Shown here piece by piece: positions 41,366-49,981 of a stretch of DNA of 64,000 bases. Both the position numbers and the translations under genes were made by a program. The number at the start of each line of letters is the position of its first letter. The stretch's first letter is position 1. This DNA comes from Streptomyces triticisoli (GTDB taxonomy: Bacteria; Actinomycetota; Actinomycetes; Streptomycetales; Streptomycetaceae). Location of the stretch: contig NZ_QFDQ01000020.1 of NCBI RefSeq assembly GCF_003270085.1, forward strand, positions 1 through 64,000. Reading direction: 5' to 3'. Under the pieces are notes generated by a model, which saw only the letters and a program-made list of their open reading frames with translations, was not told the origin of the DNA and did no database searches.

Positions 41366-41435
41366 GGTGGGGTGACTCCAGATCCAGAAAGGGGAACGGC
41401 CGGACAACAGCCCACCAGTCTACGTGAGAGCTCCG

Positions 41436-43505
41436 TCAGCGCTTCGCCGCCGGTGGCTCCTTCGACTCCTTCGCCTCCTTCGCCCGGTCCTGGGCCGGGC
41501 CCCGCCGTACCGCACCCGGCGCGTTCCACTCCTGGCGCCTGCGGGCGCGCAGCTTGGCGGCCTCGGAGGAGGCGAGCTGGTAGGGCACCGAGGTCACCAT
41601 CACGCCCGGCGTGAACAGCAGCCGGCCCTTCAGGCGCAGCGCGCTCTGGTTGTGCAGCAGGTGCTCGTACCAGTGGCCGACGACGTACTCGGGGATGATC
41701 ACCGAGACGGCGTCCCGCGGGGACTCCTTGCGCAGGCTCTTGACGTACTCGATGACCGGCCGGGTGACCTCGCGGTAGGGCGAGTCGAGCACCTTCAGGG
41801 GTACGTCGATGTTGCGCTGCTCCCACTCCTCGCGCAGCGCCCTGCTCTCGGCCGGGTCGACGTTGACGGTGAGCGCCTCCAGGGTGTCCGAGCGCATCAG
41901 CTTGGCGTAGGCCAGTGCGCGCAGGGCGGGGCGGTGGATCTTGGAGACGAGGACGACGGAGTGGACGCGGGAGGGACGGACCACGTCGTCGCTCGGGCCC
42001 TCGGGGGCGGCGATCTCCTCGGAGACACGGTCGTAGTGCCTGCGGATCGCGGTCATCGTCACGAAGAAGAGGCACATGCCGAGCACGGCCACCCAGGCGC
42101 CGTGCATGAACTTGGTGACGAGGACGACGACCAGCACCAGGCCGGTGAGGAAGGCGCCGAAGGTGTTGATGGCGCGGGAGCGGATCATGTGGCGGCGCCT
42201 GGCCGCGTCCCGCTCGGTGGCCAGGTGCCGGTTCCAGTGCCTGACCATGCCGATCTGGCTGAGGGTGAAGGACACGAACACGCCGACGATGTACAGCTGG
42301 ATCAGCCGGGTCGTGTCGGCGCCGTAGACGACGACCAGCAGCGCGGCGGCGCCCGCGAGCAGCACGATGCCGTTGGAGAAGGCGAGGCGGTCGCCGCGGG
42401 TGTGCAGCTGGCGGGGCAGGTAGCGGTCCTGGGCGAGGATCGAGCCGAGCACCGGGAAGCCGTTGTAGGCGGTGTTCGCCGCGAGGAAGAGGACCAGGGC
42501 CGTGGCCGCGGCGAGTACGACGAACAGGAAGCTGTTCCGGCCGAACACCGCCTCGGCGACCTGGGAGATCACCGGGTCCTGGACGTAGTCCGGGCCGACC
42601 GGGACGCCCTTGTGGAGCAGGTCGGTGGCCGGGGTCTCGGCCATACGGACCTTGGTCGACATGGCGAGGGTGATGATGCCGCAGAACATCGTCACGGCCA
42701 GCAGGCCCATCATCGCCAGCGTGTTCGCCGCGTTCCTCGACTTGGGCCTGCGGAAGGCCGGCACGCCGTTGGAGATCGCCTCGACTCCGGTGAGCGCGGC
42801 ACAGCCGGAGGAGAAGGCGCGCAGCAGCAGGAAGACGAGGGCGAAGCCGGCGAGTCCCTGCTGCTCGGCCTTGATCTCGAAGTCGGCCGTCGGCGCCCGC
42901 ATGGTGTCGCCGAGCACCAGTCCGCGGAAAGCGCCCCAGGCGAACATGAGGAATACGCCCGTGACGAAGACGTACGTCGGGACGGCGAAGAGCTTGCCCG
43001 ACTCCCTCACTCCGCGCAGGTTCATCAGCGTCAGCAGCACGATCACGGCGACCGCGCAGAGCACCTTGTGCTCGACGACGAAGGGGATCGCGGAGCCCAG
43101 GTTCTCGATGCCGGAGGAGATGGAGACCGCGACGGTCATGACGTAGTCGACCAGGAGCGCGCTGGCGACCGTCAGACCCGCCTTGGGGCCCAGGTTGGTG
43201 CCGGTCACCTCGTAGTCGCCGCCGCCGCTCGGGTAGGCGTGCACGTTCTGCCGGTAGGAGGCGACCACGGTGAACAGCAGCACGGCGACCGCGACCGCGA
43301 TCCAGGGGCTGAAGTGGTACGCCGACAGGCCCGCGATGGACAGGACCAGCAGGACCTCCCCCGGCGCGTACGCCACGGAGGACAGCGGGTCGGAGGCGAA
43401 GACGGGGAGTGCGATCCGCTTCGGCAGAAGCGTCTCGCTCAGCCGGTCACTGCGCAGTGCGCGCCCGATCAGAATGCGTTTGGGCACGTCGGTCAGTTTG
43501 GACAC
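41436..43505 (-). CDS. APC-superfamily permease, KimA-like potassium transporter candidate
   Basis: A 689-residue protein with about 12 transmembrane helices and a C-terminal cytosolic domain of about 190 residues with a Rossmann/USP-like pattern (VHSVVLVSKIHRPALRALAYAKLM...). The early motifs LIGRALRSDRLSETLLPKRIALPVFASDPLSSVAY, SYRQNVHAYPSGGGDYEVTGTNLG and LLVDYVMTVAVSISSGIENL align with B. subtilis KimA rather than with amino-acid permeases. Its neighbours are two TrkA/RCK proteins and, further on, KdpDE. GTG start at 43505 has no Shine-Dalgarno sequence and lies close to a -10-like TACGAT. Amino-acid transport remains the alternative. Confidence 0.82.
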   Translation of the reverse strand: MSKLTDVPKRILIGRALRSDRLSETLLPKRIALPVFASDPLSSVAYAPGEVLLVLSIAGLSAYHFSPWIAVAVAVLLFTVVASYRQNVHAYPSGGGDYEVTGTNLGPKAGLTVASALLVDYVMTVAVSISSGIENLGSAIPFVVEHKVLCAVAVIVLLTLMNLRGVRESGKLFAVPTYVFVTGVFLMFAWGAFRGLVLGDTMRAPTADFEIKAEQQGLAGFALVFLLLRAFSSGCAALTGVEAISNGVPAFRRPKSRNAANTLAMMGLLAVTMFCGIITLAMSTKVRMAETPATDLLHKGVPVGPDYVQDPVISQVAEAVFGRNSFLFVVLAAATALVLFLAANTAYNGFPVLGSILAQDRYLPRQLHTRGDRLAFSNGIVLLAGAAALLVVVYGADTTRLIQLYIVGVFVSFTLSQIGMVRHWNRHLATERDAARRRHMIRSRAINTFGAFLTGLVLVVVLVTKFMHGAWVAVLGMCLFFVTMTAIRRHYDRVSEEIAAPEGPSDDVVRPSRVHSVVLVSKIHRPALRALAYAKLMRSDTLEALTVNVDPAESRALREEWEQRNIDVPLKVLDSPYREVTRPVIEYVKSLRKESPRDAVSVIIPEYVVGHWYEHLLHNQSALRLKGRLLFTPGVMVTSVPYQLASSEAAKLRARRRQEWNAPGAVRRGPAQDRAKEAKESKEPPAAKR

Positions 43506-43513
43506 AACAGAGG

Positions 43514-43519
43514 ATCGTA
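43514..43519 (-). promoter_or_regulatory. -10 element, possible leaderless start of the KimA-like gene
   Basis: TACGAT ends only eight bases before the GTG initiation codon, and no AGGA-type site precedes the GTG. This geometry predicts transcription from or near the GTG itself. The -35 region is poor. Confidence 0.4.
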
Positions 43520-43701
43520 AGCCTTCCGGCCCCCGATGGCCCACCTTCCCCGTGCTCGAACGCGTTCGTGCGGGGGCACCCCTGCCCGGGCTCTGCCTCA
43601 CGGGTGAAATCCGGGGTTCAAGGCCCGGGGATCGGGCAGGCGGGAGGGTGCGCCGTGCCTAGATGTCCGGACCTCGTTCCTCGCCGAACCCCGGAGGTCC
43701 C

Positions 43702-43815
43702 ATGCCCCCGACCGCGGAGCTGATCGGTGCCGCCGCCGCGTTGCTCGGCCTCGGACTCCTGACCCTGTGCAGCGTGCGCAGCATCATCCGGCGCAGGCCG
43801 TTCGAGACCGAGTGA
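43702..43815 (+). CDS. Small single-span membrane protein (37 residues)
   Basis: MPPTAELIGAAAALLGLGLL... has a good ribosome-binding site (GGAGG, 5 bases before ATG), one hydrophobic helix (residues 6-24) and a basic tail (SIIRRRPFETE). Third positions are G/C rich throughout. It sits between the KimA-like gene (divergent) and trkA (same strand). It might be an accessory subunit of the potassium transporter. Confidence 0.55.
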   Translation: MPPTAELIGAAAALLGLGLLTLCSVRSIIRRRPFETE

Positions 43816-43977
43816 CCAAGCGAGAGACCGGGTGAGAAGCCGGGTGGGAGACCGGGTGCCGGGAACCGCCCGGCACGCGGCAGGGGGTGCCCGCCCCGCA
43901 CGGTGCGTGTGTAGCTTGTCCCCTGTCTGAGACCCTGATGGGGCTGAGCAGTGGCCATTGACACCGGAAGGACGGTC

Positions 43978-44649
43978 GTGCACATCGTCATCATGGGCTG
44001 CGGGCGAGTGGGCTCCGCTCTCGCCCAGACCCTGGAGCAACAGGGGCACACGGTCGCGGTGATCGACCGGGACCCCACCGCCTTCCGTCGGCTGGGCCCC
44101 GGGTTCGGCGGCCGCCGGGTCACCGGGATCGGCTTCGACCAGGACACGCTGCGCGAGGCGGGCGTCGAGGAGGCCGGTGCCTTCGCGGCCGTCTCCAGCG
44201 GCGACAACTCGAACATCATCTCCGCGCGCGTGGCCCGCGAGATGTTCGGCGTGCAGAACGTCGTGGCCCGTATCTACGACCCCCGCCGCGCCGAGGTGTA
44301 CCAGCGCCTGGGCATCCCGACCGTGGCCACGGTCCGCTGGACGGCCGACCAGATGCTGCGCCGGCTGCTGCCCTCGGGCGCGGAGCCGCTGTGGCGCGAC
44401 CCGACCGGAGGCGTCCAGCTCGCCGAGGTGCACGCCTCCACCAGGTGGGTGGGCCACAGGATCAGCCGGCTGCAGGAGGAGACGGGCGTCCGGGTGGCGT
44501 TCCTGACCCGCCTCGGCGAGGCCATCCTGCCGTCCTCGCAGACGGTGCTGCAGGAGGGCGACCTCGTGCACGTGATGATGCGGACGGACGACGTGGAGAA
44601 GGTCGAGGCGGCGTTCGCCGAGGGTCCCGAAGAGGAGGGCGGTCACTGA
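43978..44649 (+). CDS. trkA: TrkA/RCK-type potassium uptake regulator, first copy
   Basis: A 223-residue protein with the RCK_N NAD-binding domain, VHIVIMGCGRVGSALAQTLEQQGH...VIDRDP, and an RCK_C domain from about residue 135 (LAEVHASTRWVGHRISRLQEETGVRVAFLTRLG). The GTG at 43978 is preferred (GGAAGG 6 bases upstream); a GTG at 43951 is an alternative. These cytosolic proteins gate K+ transporters in response to nucleotides. The stop overlaps the ATG of the second copy (TGATG). Confidence 0.9.
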   Translation: MHIVIMGCGRVGSALAQTLEQQGHTVAVIDRDPTAFRRLGPGFGGRRVTGIGFDQDTLREAGVEEAGAFAAVSSGDNSNIISARVAREMFGVQNVVARIYDPRRAEVYQRLGIPTVATVRWTADQMLRRLLPSGAEPLWRDPTGGVQLAEVHASTRWVGHRISRLQEETGVRVAFLTRLGEAILPSSQTVLQEGDLVHVMMRTDDVEKVEAAFAEGPEEEGGH

Positions 44650-45317
44650 TGAGGGTCGCCATTGCCGGTGCCGGCGCGGTCGGCCGCTCGATCGCGAGCG
44701 AGCTGCTGGAGAACGGCCACGAGGTCCTTCTGATCGACAAGGCGCCGACCGCGATCTCGGTCGAGCGCGTCCCGCAGGCGGAGTGGCTGCTCGCCGACGC
44801 CTGCGAGATCACCTCGCTGGACGAGGCGGCGCTGCAGCGCTGCAACGTGGTGATCGCCGCGACGGGTGACGACAAGGTGAACCTGGTCGTCTCCCTGCTG
44901 GCGAAGACGGAGTACGGCGTGCCGCGGGTGGTGGCCCGCGTGAACAACCCGAAGAACGAGTGGCTGTTCAACGAGGCGTGGGGCGTGGACGTCTCCGTGT
45001 CCACCCCGCGTCTGATGTCCGCGCTGGTGGAGGAGGCGGTCAGCGTGGGCGACCTGGTCCGTCTGCTGCGCTTCAGCCACGGCGACGCCAACCTGGTGGA
45101 GCTGACCCTGCCGGAGGAGTCGGCGCTGGCCGGCACCCAGGTCGGCGATGTCGAGTGGCCGGAGGACACCGCGCTGGTCACCATCATCCGGGGCGCCCGG
45201 GTGCTCACCCCGTCCGGGGAGGACTCCCTGGAGGTGGGTGACGAGCTGCTGTTCGTGGCCGCGCAGGCGCGTGAGGGGCAGCTGGAGGACCTGCTGTCGG
45301 TGCGCCGGAAGGACTGA
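44649..45317 (+). CDS. trkA: TrkA/RCK-type potassium uptake regulator, second copy
   Basis: A 222-residue paralogue of the upstream gene with RCK_N (MRVAIAGAGAVGRSIASELLENGHEVLLIDK) and RCK_C (VELTLPEESALAGTQVGDV...). The intact GxGxxG and the acidic residue after the second strand (LIDK) suggest it binds NAD(H). Overlap by one base (TGATG) couples its translation to the first copy. The two probably form the hetero-oligomeric gating ring of a K+ transporter, the KimA-like permease being the nearest candidate. Confidence 0.9.
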   Translation: MRVAIAGAGAVGRSIASELLENGHEVLLIDKAPTAISVERVPQAEWLLADACEITSLDEAALQRCNVVIAATGDDKVNLVVSLLAKTEYGVPRVVARVNNPKNEWLFNEAWGVDVSVSTPRLMSALVEEAVSVGDLVRLLRFSHGDANLVELTLPEESALAGTQVGDVEWPEDTALVTIIRGARVLTPSGEDSLEVGDELLFVAAQAREGQLEDLLSVRRKD

Positions 45318-45337
45318 CGGGGCTGACGGGTGGACAG

Positions 45338-45377
45338 CGGTGAGGGGCGCCCGGAGGTCTCCGGGCGCCCCTCACCG
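45338..45377. terminator. Bidirectional terminator between trkA and DUF3159 genes
   Basis: A perfect inverted repeat of 18-19 bp (arm CGGTGAGGGGCGCCCGGAG, 45338-45356) with a 2-nt apparent loop, between convergent genes. It is one of the strongest hairpins in the window. Confidence 0.85.
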
Positions 45378-45392
45378 TCGTATGGGCGTTGC

Positions 45393-46154
45393 TCAGGCCT
45401 GACGGCGGTGGCGGCCGCCGGCCGGCGTGTCTCCGCGCTCCCGCGCGAGGGCCGCCTCGCGCTCCTCCTCGGCCTTCTCCTCCGCCTCCATCTCCGCGAA
45501 CACGTCGATCGGAGGGGGCGCCTTCGCCAGGAAGACCCAGGTCAGCCAGACCGCCAGCAGGAACGGTGGGATCTTCAGCGTCACCAGGACCCAGCCGAGC
45601 TGCGTGGTGTCGGCCCACCAGTACAGCGGGAAGAGGATCGCGCACTTGGCGAGCAGGATCAGGCCCCAGGCCCAGCTGGCCTTGGCGTACGCCTTCTTGC
45701 GGCCCGGGTTGCGGGTCCGCCAGGAGAGGTTCTCCCGGAAGACCGGGCCGAGCATCAGGCCGATCAGCGGCACGCCGGCGAGGGTGGTGATGATGTACGC
45801 CAGTGCCAGGCCCAGCGTGTAGAGCATGCCCGGCAGGTAGAAGTCCTTGGCGTTGCCGGTCATCATCGCGAAGACCACGCCGAAGGCGACACCGAAGACA
45901 CCGCTGAAGGCGTGCTTGACGGTGTCCCGCATCGCCAGCCGGACCACGACCAGCACCAGCGAGACGGCCAGGGCGGCGATCGCGGACCAGTGCAGGTTCT
46001 TGTTGATCGTGAAGATGGTGACGAAGATGAGGCCGGGCAGCACCGTCTCGACCATGCCCCGGACCCCGCCGAACGCCTCGAACAGCGCGGCCTCCGTCAC
46101 CGCCCGGGCATCGTCGGCCGTCGTTTCTTCGGTCGGCTTGTCGAGTGACGTCAC
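45393..46154 (-). CDS. DUF3159 membrane protein
   Basis: A 253-residue protein with about six transmembrane helices arranged in pairs, starting EAALFEAFGGVRGMVETVLPGLIFVTIFTINKNL, the DUF3159 N-terminal signature. A charged C-terminal tail (EMEAEEKAEEEREAALARERGD) is cytosolic. Family function unknown. Three bases separate it from the upstream OB-fold gene, so the two are an operon. GTG start at 46154. Confidence 0.9.
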   Translation of the reverse strand: MTSLDKPTEETTADDARAVTEAALFEAFGGVRGMVETVLPGLIFVTIFTINKNLHWSAIAALAVSLVLVVVRLAMRDTVKHAFSGVFGVAFGVVFAMMTGNAKDFYLPGMLYTLGLALAYIITTLAGVPLIGLMLGPVFRENLSWRTRNPGRKKAYAKASWAWGLILLAKCAILFPLYWWADTTQLGWVLVTLKIPPFLLAVWLTWVFLAKAPPPIDVFAEMEAEEKAEEEREAALARERGDTPAGGRHRRQA

Positions 46155-46157
46155 CGG

Positions 46158-46556
46158 CTACTCCCGTCCGAGGGGTCGCAGTTCGTACTTGGGGTTGAAG
46201 AGCACCCGGCGGCCCCGGCTCATCGAGATCCGGCCCGATGCGATCAGCTTGCGCCCCGGTTCTATCCCGACGATGGAGCGCCTGCCGAGCCACACCACGT
46301 CCAGGGCGGCGGAACCGTCGAACAGCTCGGCCTCCAGGGCCGGGACTCCGGCACGCGGACGCAGGGTGACCGTGCGCAACGTACCAGTCACCGTGACGAT
46401 CTGCCGGTCGTGGCAGTCGCAGATCCGCGTACAGCCGGCGGTCTCGGTGTCCTCCCGCAGCTCCTCGGACTCCAGGTCCTCCCGCGACGAGGAGAGCCGG
46501 TCGAGCATGCGCCGGAACCGGCCCGCCGGCTTTTCGGAACCAGGAACAGCACTCAT
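46158..46556 (-). CDS. OB-fold nucleic-acid-binding protein
   Basis: A 132-residue protein. After a basic/acidic N-terminal helix, the segment VTVTGTLRTVTLRPRAGVPALEAELFDGSAALDVVWLGRRSIVGIEPGRKLIASGRI is a clear OB-fold of the tRNA_anti/RecG wedge type. The CTRICDCHD motif upstream may bind metal. The ATG at 46556 is chosen. In an operon with DUF3159. Partner and substrate unknown. Confidence 0.85.
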   Translation of the reverse strand: MSAVPGSEKPAGRFRRMLDRLSSSREDLESEELREDTETAGCTRICDCHDRQIVTVTGTLRTVTLRPRAGVPALEAELFDGSAALDVVWLGRRSIVGIEPGRKLIASGRISMSRGRRVLFNPKYELRPLGRE

Positions 46557-46598
46557 GTGTTGAAGCGTACCGGGGGGCACCGACGGTGCCGTAACGGC

Positions 46599-47282
46599 TC
46601 ACTTCTCGAAGCGGTAGCCCATCCCCGGCTCGGTGACGAAGTGCTTGGGGTGCGAGGGGTCGGCCTCCAGCTTCCGGCGCAGCTGGGCCATGTACACGCG
46701 CAGGTAGTTCGTCTCCGTGCCGTACGACGGCCCCCACACCTCCTGCAGCAGCTGCTTCTGGCCGACCAGGCGGCCGGTGTTGCGCACCAGCACCTCCAGC
46801 AGGTGCCATTCGGTGGGGGTGAGCCGTACGTCCCTGCCGGCCCGGTGGACCTTCTTGGCGGCCAGGTCGACGGTGAAGTCCTCGGTCTCCACCAGCACGT
46901 CGTCCTCGCCGCCGCCGACCGGTTCGGCGCGGCGGACGGCGGCGCGCAGCCGGGCCAGCAGCTCGTCCATGCCGAAGGGTTTGGTGATGTAGTCGTCGGC
47001 GCCCGCGTCCAGTGCCTGGACCTTCTCGTCGGAGGAGTGCCGGGCCGACAGCACCAGGATCGGCACGCGGGTCCAGCCGCGCAGGCCCCTGATCACCTCG
47101 ACGCCGTCCATGTCGGGCAGGCCCAGGTCGAGGACGACCGCGTCGGGGTGGCGGGAGGCGGCGAGGTCGAGGGCGCCGCGGCCGTCGGTGGCGGCGTCGA
47201 CCTCGTACTTGCGTGCCTTGAGGTTGATCACGAGGGCGCGCACGATCTGCGGCTCGTCGTCGACCACCAGCACCCGCGTCAT
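46599..47282 (-). CDS. kdpE: Response regulator KdpE
   Basis: A 227-residue OmpR-type regulator. The receiver domain has Asp52 (VVLDLGLPDMDG) and Lys in DYITKPF. The C-terminal winged helix has LTPTEWHLLEVLVRNTGRLVGQKQLLQEVWGPSYGTETNYLRVYMAQLRRKLE, close to the E. coli KdpE pattern. The ATG overlaps the kdpD stop (ATGA). No kdpFABC operon is present on either side within the window, so the target promoters lie elsewhere or are local K+ genes. Confidence 0.92.
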   Translation of the reverse strand: MTRVLVVDDEPQIVRALVINLKARKYEVDAATDGRGALDLAASRHPDAVVLDLGLPDMDGVEVIRGLRGWTRVPILVLSARHSSDEKVQALDAGADDYITKPFGMDELLARLRAAVRRAEPVGGGEDDVLVETEDFTVDLAAKKVHRAGRDVRLTPTEWHLLEVLVRNTGRLVGQKQLLQEVWGPSYGTETNYLRVYMAQLRRKLEADPSHPKHFVTEPGMGYRFEK

Positions 47283-49822
47283 GTGGTTTGCCTTTCTGGT
47301 TCGGCGAGTCGTGCGGGCACGCGAGGGCTCTTCGCGGCCCGCAGGGTGAGGACCATCGTCAGTCCGCCGCCGGGCGTGTCCTCGGCGTCGAGCGTGCCGC
47401 TCATGGCCTCGGCGAAGCCGCGCGCCACCGCGAGACCGAGGCCGACGCCGGCTCCGCGCGGGGCGTCGCCGTGGCGCTGGAAAGGCTCGAAGATACGGTC
47501 CTTGGCCTCGTCCGGGACGCCCGGACCGCGGTCGACGACCCGGACCTCGACCCGGTCGGCCATGGCGCTGGCGGACACCAGGACCGGTTCGTCCGGTGGA
47601 CTGTACTTCACGGCGTTCTCCACCAGGTTGGCCACCGCGCGCTCCAGCAGCCCGGGGTCGACGGCCACCATCGGCAGGGTCTCCGGCACGTCCAGGTCGA
47701 CGCTGTCCTCGGGGACCCCGCCCAGCGCCATCGGCACCACCTCGTCGAGGTCGATCCCCCGGATCAGCGGGGTGACGGTGCCGGTCTGCAGGCGGGACAT
47801 GTCCAGCAGGTTGCCCACGAGGTGGTCGAGCCGGTCGGCGCCCTCCTCGATGCCCTGGAGCAGCTCCGCGCGGTCCTCCTCGGACCACTCGACGTCCTCG
47901 GACCTGAGCGAGGAGACGGCCGCCTTGATCCCGGCGAGCGGGGTGCGCAGGTCGTGGCTGACGGCGGCGAGCAGCGCGGTGCGGATCCGGTTGCCCTCCG
48001 CGAGGGCGCGGGCCCGGTCGGCCTCCTCTTGCAGGCGGCGGCGCTCCAGGACGACGGCGGCCTGGGCGGCGAAGGCGGCGAGCACCCGGCGGTCGGAGGC
48101 GGGCAGCACCCGTCCGGTCAGCGCCAGCGCCATGTGGTCGCCGACGGGCATGTCGACGTCCGCGTCCTCGGGGCGCTCCAGGGGCCGGCCGGTGCCCACG
48201 TGGCCGGCGCACGTCCAGGGGTCGACGTCGCTCTTCCGCTCCAGCAGTGCCACCGACTCCATGCCGAACGTTTCGCGGACCCGCTCCAGGAGCGCCTCCA
48301 GGCTGGTCTCGCCGCGCAGCACGCTGCCCGCGAGGAAGGACAGTATCTCCGCCTCGGCGCGCAGCCGGGCCGCCTGGTGGGTGCGTCTGGCCGCGAGGTC
48401 CACCACCGAGGCCACGGACACGGCGACCCCGAAGAAGATCGCGAGGGCGACGATGTTCTTGGGGTCGGCGATGGTGAGCCGGTGCAGGGGCGGGGTGTAG
48501 TAGTAGTTCAGCAGGAGCGAACCGACGGCCGCCGAGGCGAGCGCCGGCAGCAGCCCGCCGAGCAGGGCCGCGGCCACCGTCAGGGCGAGGAACAGCAGCA
48601 TGTCGTTGGCCAGGCCCAGGTCCCCGGCGTTCAGCAGCAGCGCGAGGACCACGGGGCCGGCGACGGCGACGGTCCAGCCCCCCACGATCCGGGCCCGGCC
48701 GAGGCGTGCGCCTCGGGCCACCGGCAGCCCGCGTCCCTTGGCGGCCTGTGCGTGGGTGACGATGTGCACGTCGAGGTCGGGGCCCGACTCGCGGGCCACG
48801 GTGGCGCCGACGCCGGGCCCGAAGACGTACTGCCAGCTCTTGCGGCGCGAGGAGCCGAGCACGATCTGGGTGGCGTTGACCCCGCGGGCGAAGTCGAGCA
48901 GCGCGGCCGGTACGTCGTCGCCGACGACGTGGTGGAGGGTGCCGCCCAGGTCCTCCACGAGGGTGCGCTGGACGGCCAGCTCCTTGGGGGAGGCGGAGGT
49001 CAGTCCGTCGCTGCGGGCGATGTAGACGGCCATGACCTCCCCGCCGGCGCCCTTCTCGGCCAGGCGGGCGGCCCGGCGGATCAGGGTGCGCCCCTCGGGG
49101 CCGCCGGTCAGGCCGACCACGATCCGCTCGCGCGAGCCCCAGATCCTGGAGACCCGGTGCTCGGCACGGTAGCGCTGCAGGTACTCGTCGACCCGGTCGG
49201 CCACCCACAGCAGGGCCAGCTCGCGCAGCGCCGTGAGGTTGCCGGGGCGGAAGTAGTTGGACAGGGCCGCGTCGACCTTGTCCGGCTGGTAGATGTTGCC
49301 GTGCGCCATCCGGCGGCGCAGGGCCTCCGGCGACATGTCGACGAGCTCGACCTGGTCCGCCCGCCGCACCACCTCGTCCGGGACGGTCTCGCGCTGCCGT
49401 ACGCCCGTGATCGCCTCCACCACGTCGCCGAGGGACTCCAGGTGCTGGATGTTGACCGTGGAGACGACGTCGATGCCGGCCGCGAGCAGCTCCTCCACGT
49501 CCTGCCAGCGCTTGGCGTTGCGGGAGCCGGGGATGTTGGTGTGGGCGAGCTCGTCCACCAGGGCGACGGCCGGGGCGCGGCGCAGTACGGCGTCGACGTC
49601 CATCTCGGTGAAGGTGCCGCCGCGGTCCTCCAGCTCCTTGCGGGGCACCTGCTCCAGGCCGTGCAGCATCACCTCGGTGCGCGGGCGGTCGTAGTGCTCG
49701 ACGAACGCGACGACGCAGTCGGTGCCCCGCTCCACCCGGCGGTGCGCCTCGGACAGCATCGCGTACGTCTTGCCGACGCCCGGCGCCGCACCGAGGTAGA
49801 TCCGGAGCTTGCCGCGTGCCAT
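47279..49822 (-). CDS. kdpD: Osmosensitive K+ channel sensor kinase KdpD
   Basis: An 847-residue kinase with all KdpD domains. The N-terminal KdpD domain has Walker A GAAPGVGKT (residues 11-19) and a later ELAHTNIPGSRN. A USP domain covers about 250-370, four DUF4118 transmembrane helices about 385-490, and a GAF domain follows. HisKA has the phospho-His in AVSHDLRTPLAG (about residue 622), and HATPase_c (GVGLGLAVARGFAEAM) closes the protein. It senses K+ limitation and turgor. First gene of the pair with kdpE. Confidence 0.95.
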   Translation of the reverse strand: MARGKLRIYLGAAPGVGKTYAMLSEAHRRVERGTDCVVAFVEHYDRPRTEVMLHGLEQVPRKELEDRGGTFTEMDVDAVLRRAPAVALVDELAHTNIPGSRNAKRWQDVEELLAAGIDVVSTVNIQHLESLGDVVEAITGVRQRETVPDEVVRRADQVELVDMSPEALRRRMAHGNIYQPDKVDAALSNYFRPGNLTALRELALLWVADRVDEYLQRYRAEHRVSRIWGSRERIVVGLTGGPEGRTLIRRAARLAEKGAGGEVMAVYIARSDGLTSASPKELAVQRTLVEDLGGTLHHVVGDDVPAALLDFARGVNATQIVLGSSRRKSWQYVFGPGVGATVARESGPDLDVHIVTHAQAAKGRGLPVARGARLGRARIVGGWTVAVAGPVVLALLLNAGDLGLANDMLLFLALTVAAALLGGLLPALASAAVGSLLLNYYYTPPLHRLTIADPKNIVALAIFFGVAVSVASVVDLAARRTHQAARLRAEAEILSFLAGSVLRGETSLEALLERVRETFGMESVALLERKSDVDPWTCAGHVGTGRPLERPEDADVDMPVGDHMALALTGRVLPASDRRVLAAFAAQAAVVLERRRLQEEADRARALAEGNRIRTALLAAVSHDLRTPLAGIKAAVSSLRSEDVEWSEEDRAELLQGIEEGADRLDHLVGNLLDMSRLQTGTVTPLIRGIDLDEVVPMALGGVPEDSVDLDVPETLPMVAVDPGLLERAVANLVENAVKYSPPDEPVLVSASAMADRVEVRVVDRGPGVPDEAKDRIFEPFQRHGDAPRGAGVGLGLAVARGFAEAMSGTLDAEDTPGGGLTMVLTLRAAKSPRVPARLAEPERQTT

Positions 49823-49981
49823 GGCCTCATTGTCTTCCCGTCGTGCGTGGGGACGCAGCGTCGACCTTACGGCTGCTCAGCGCGGCCCGAGGGGCCCGTG
49901 CGGGGGTGGGGACGGCCCTTGGCGCGACTCTGACGTCGGTGCGTCACGGATCTGTCAGCACGTCACGGATCCGTCGGTGCG

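Noticed and set aside
43506..43700. Looked for a ydaO/c-di-AMP riboswitch upstream of the KimA-like gene
   Set aside because: No matching core motifs, and the -10 element directly before the GTG suggests a leaderless message.
47288..49933. Open frame of 881 codons on the plus strand opposite kdpD
   Set aside because: Complement of the conserved kdpD reading frame; rich in Gly, His and Gln without motifs.
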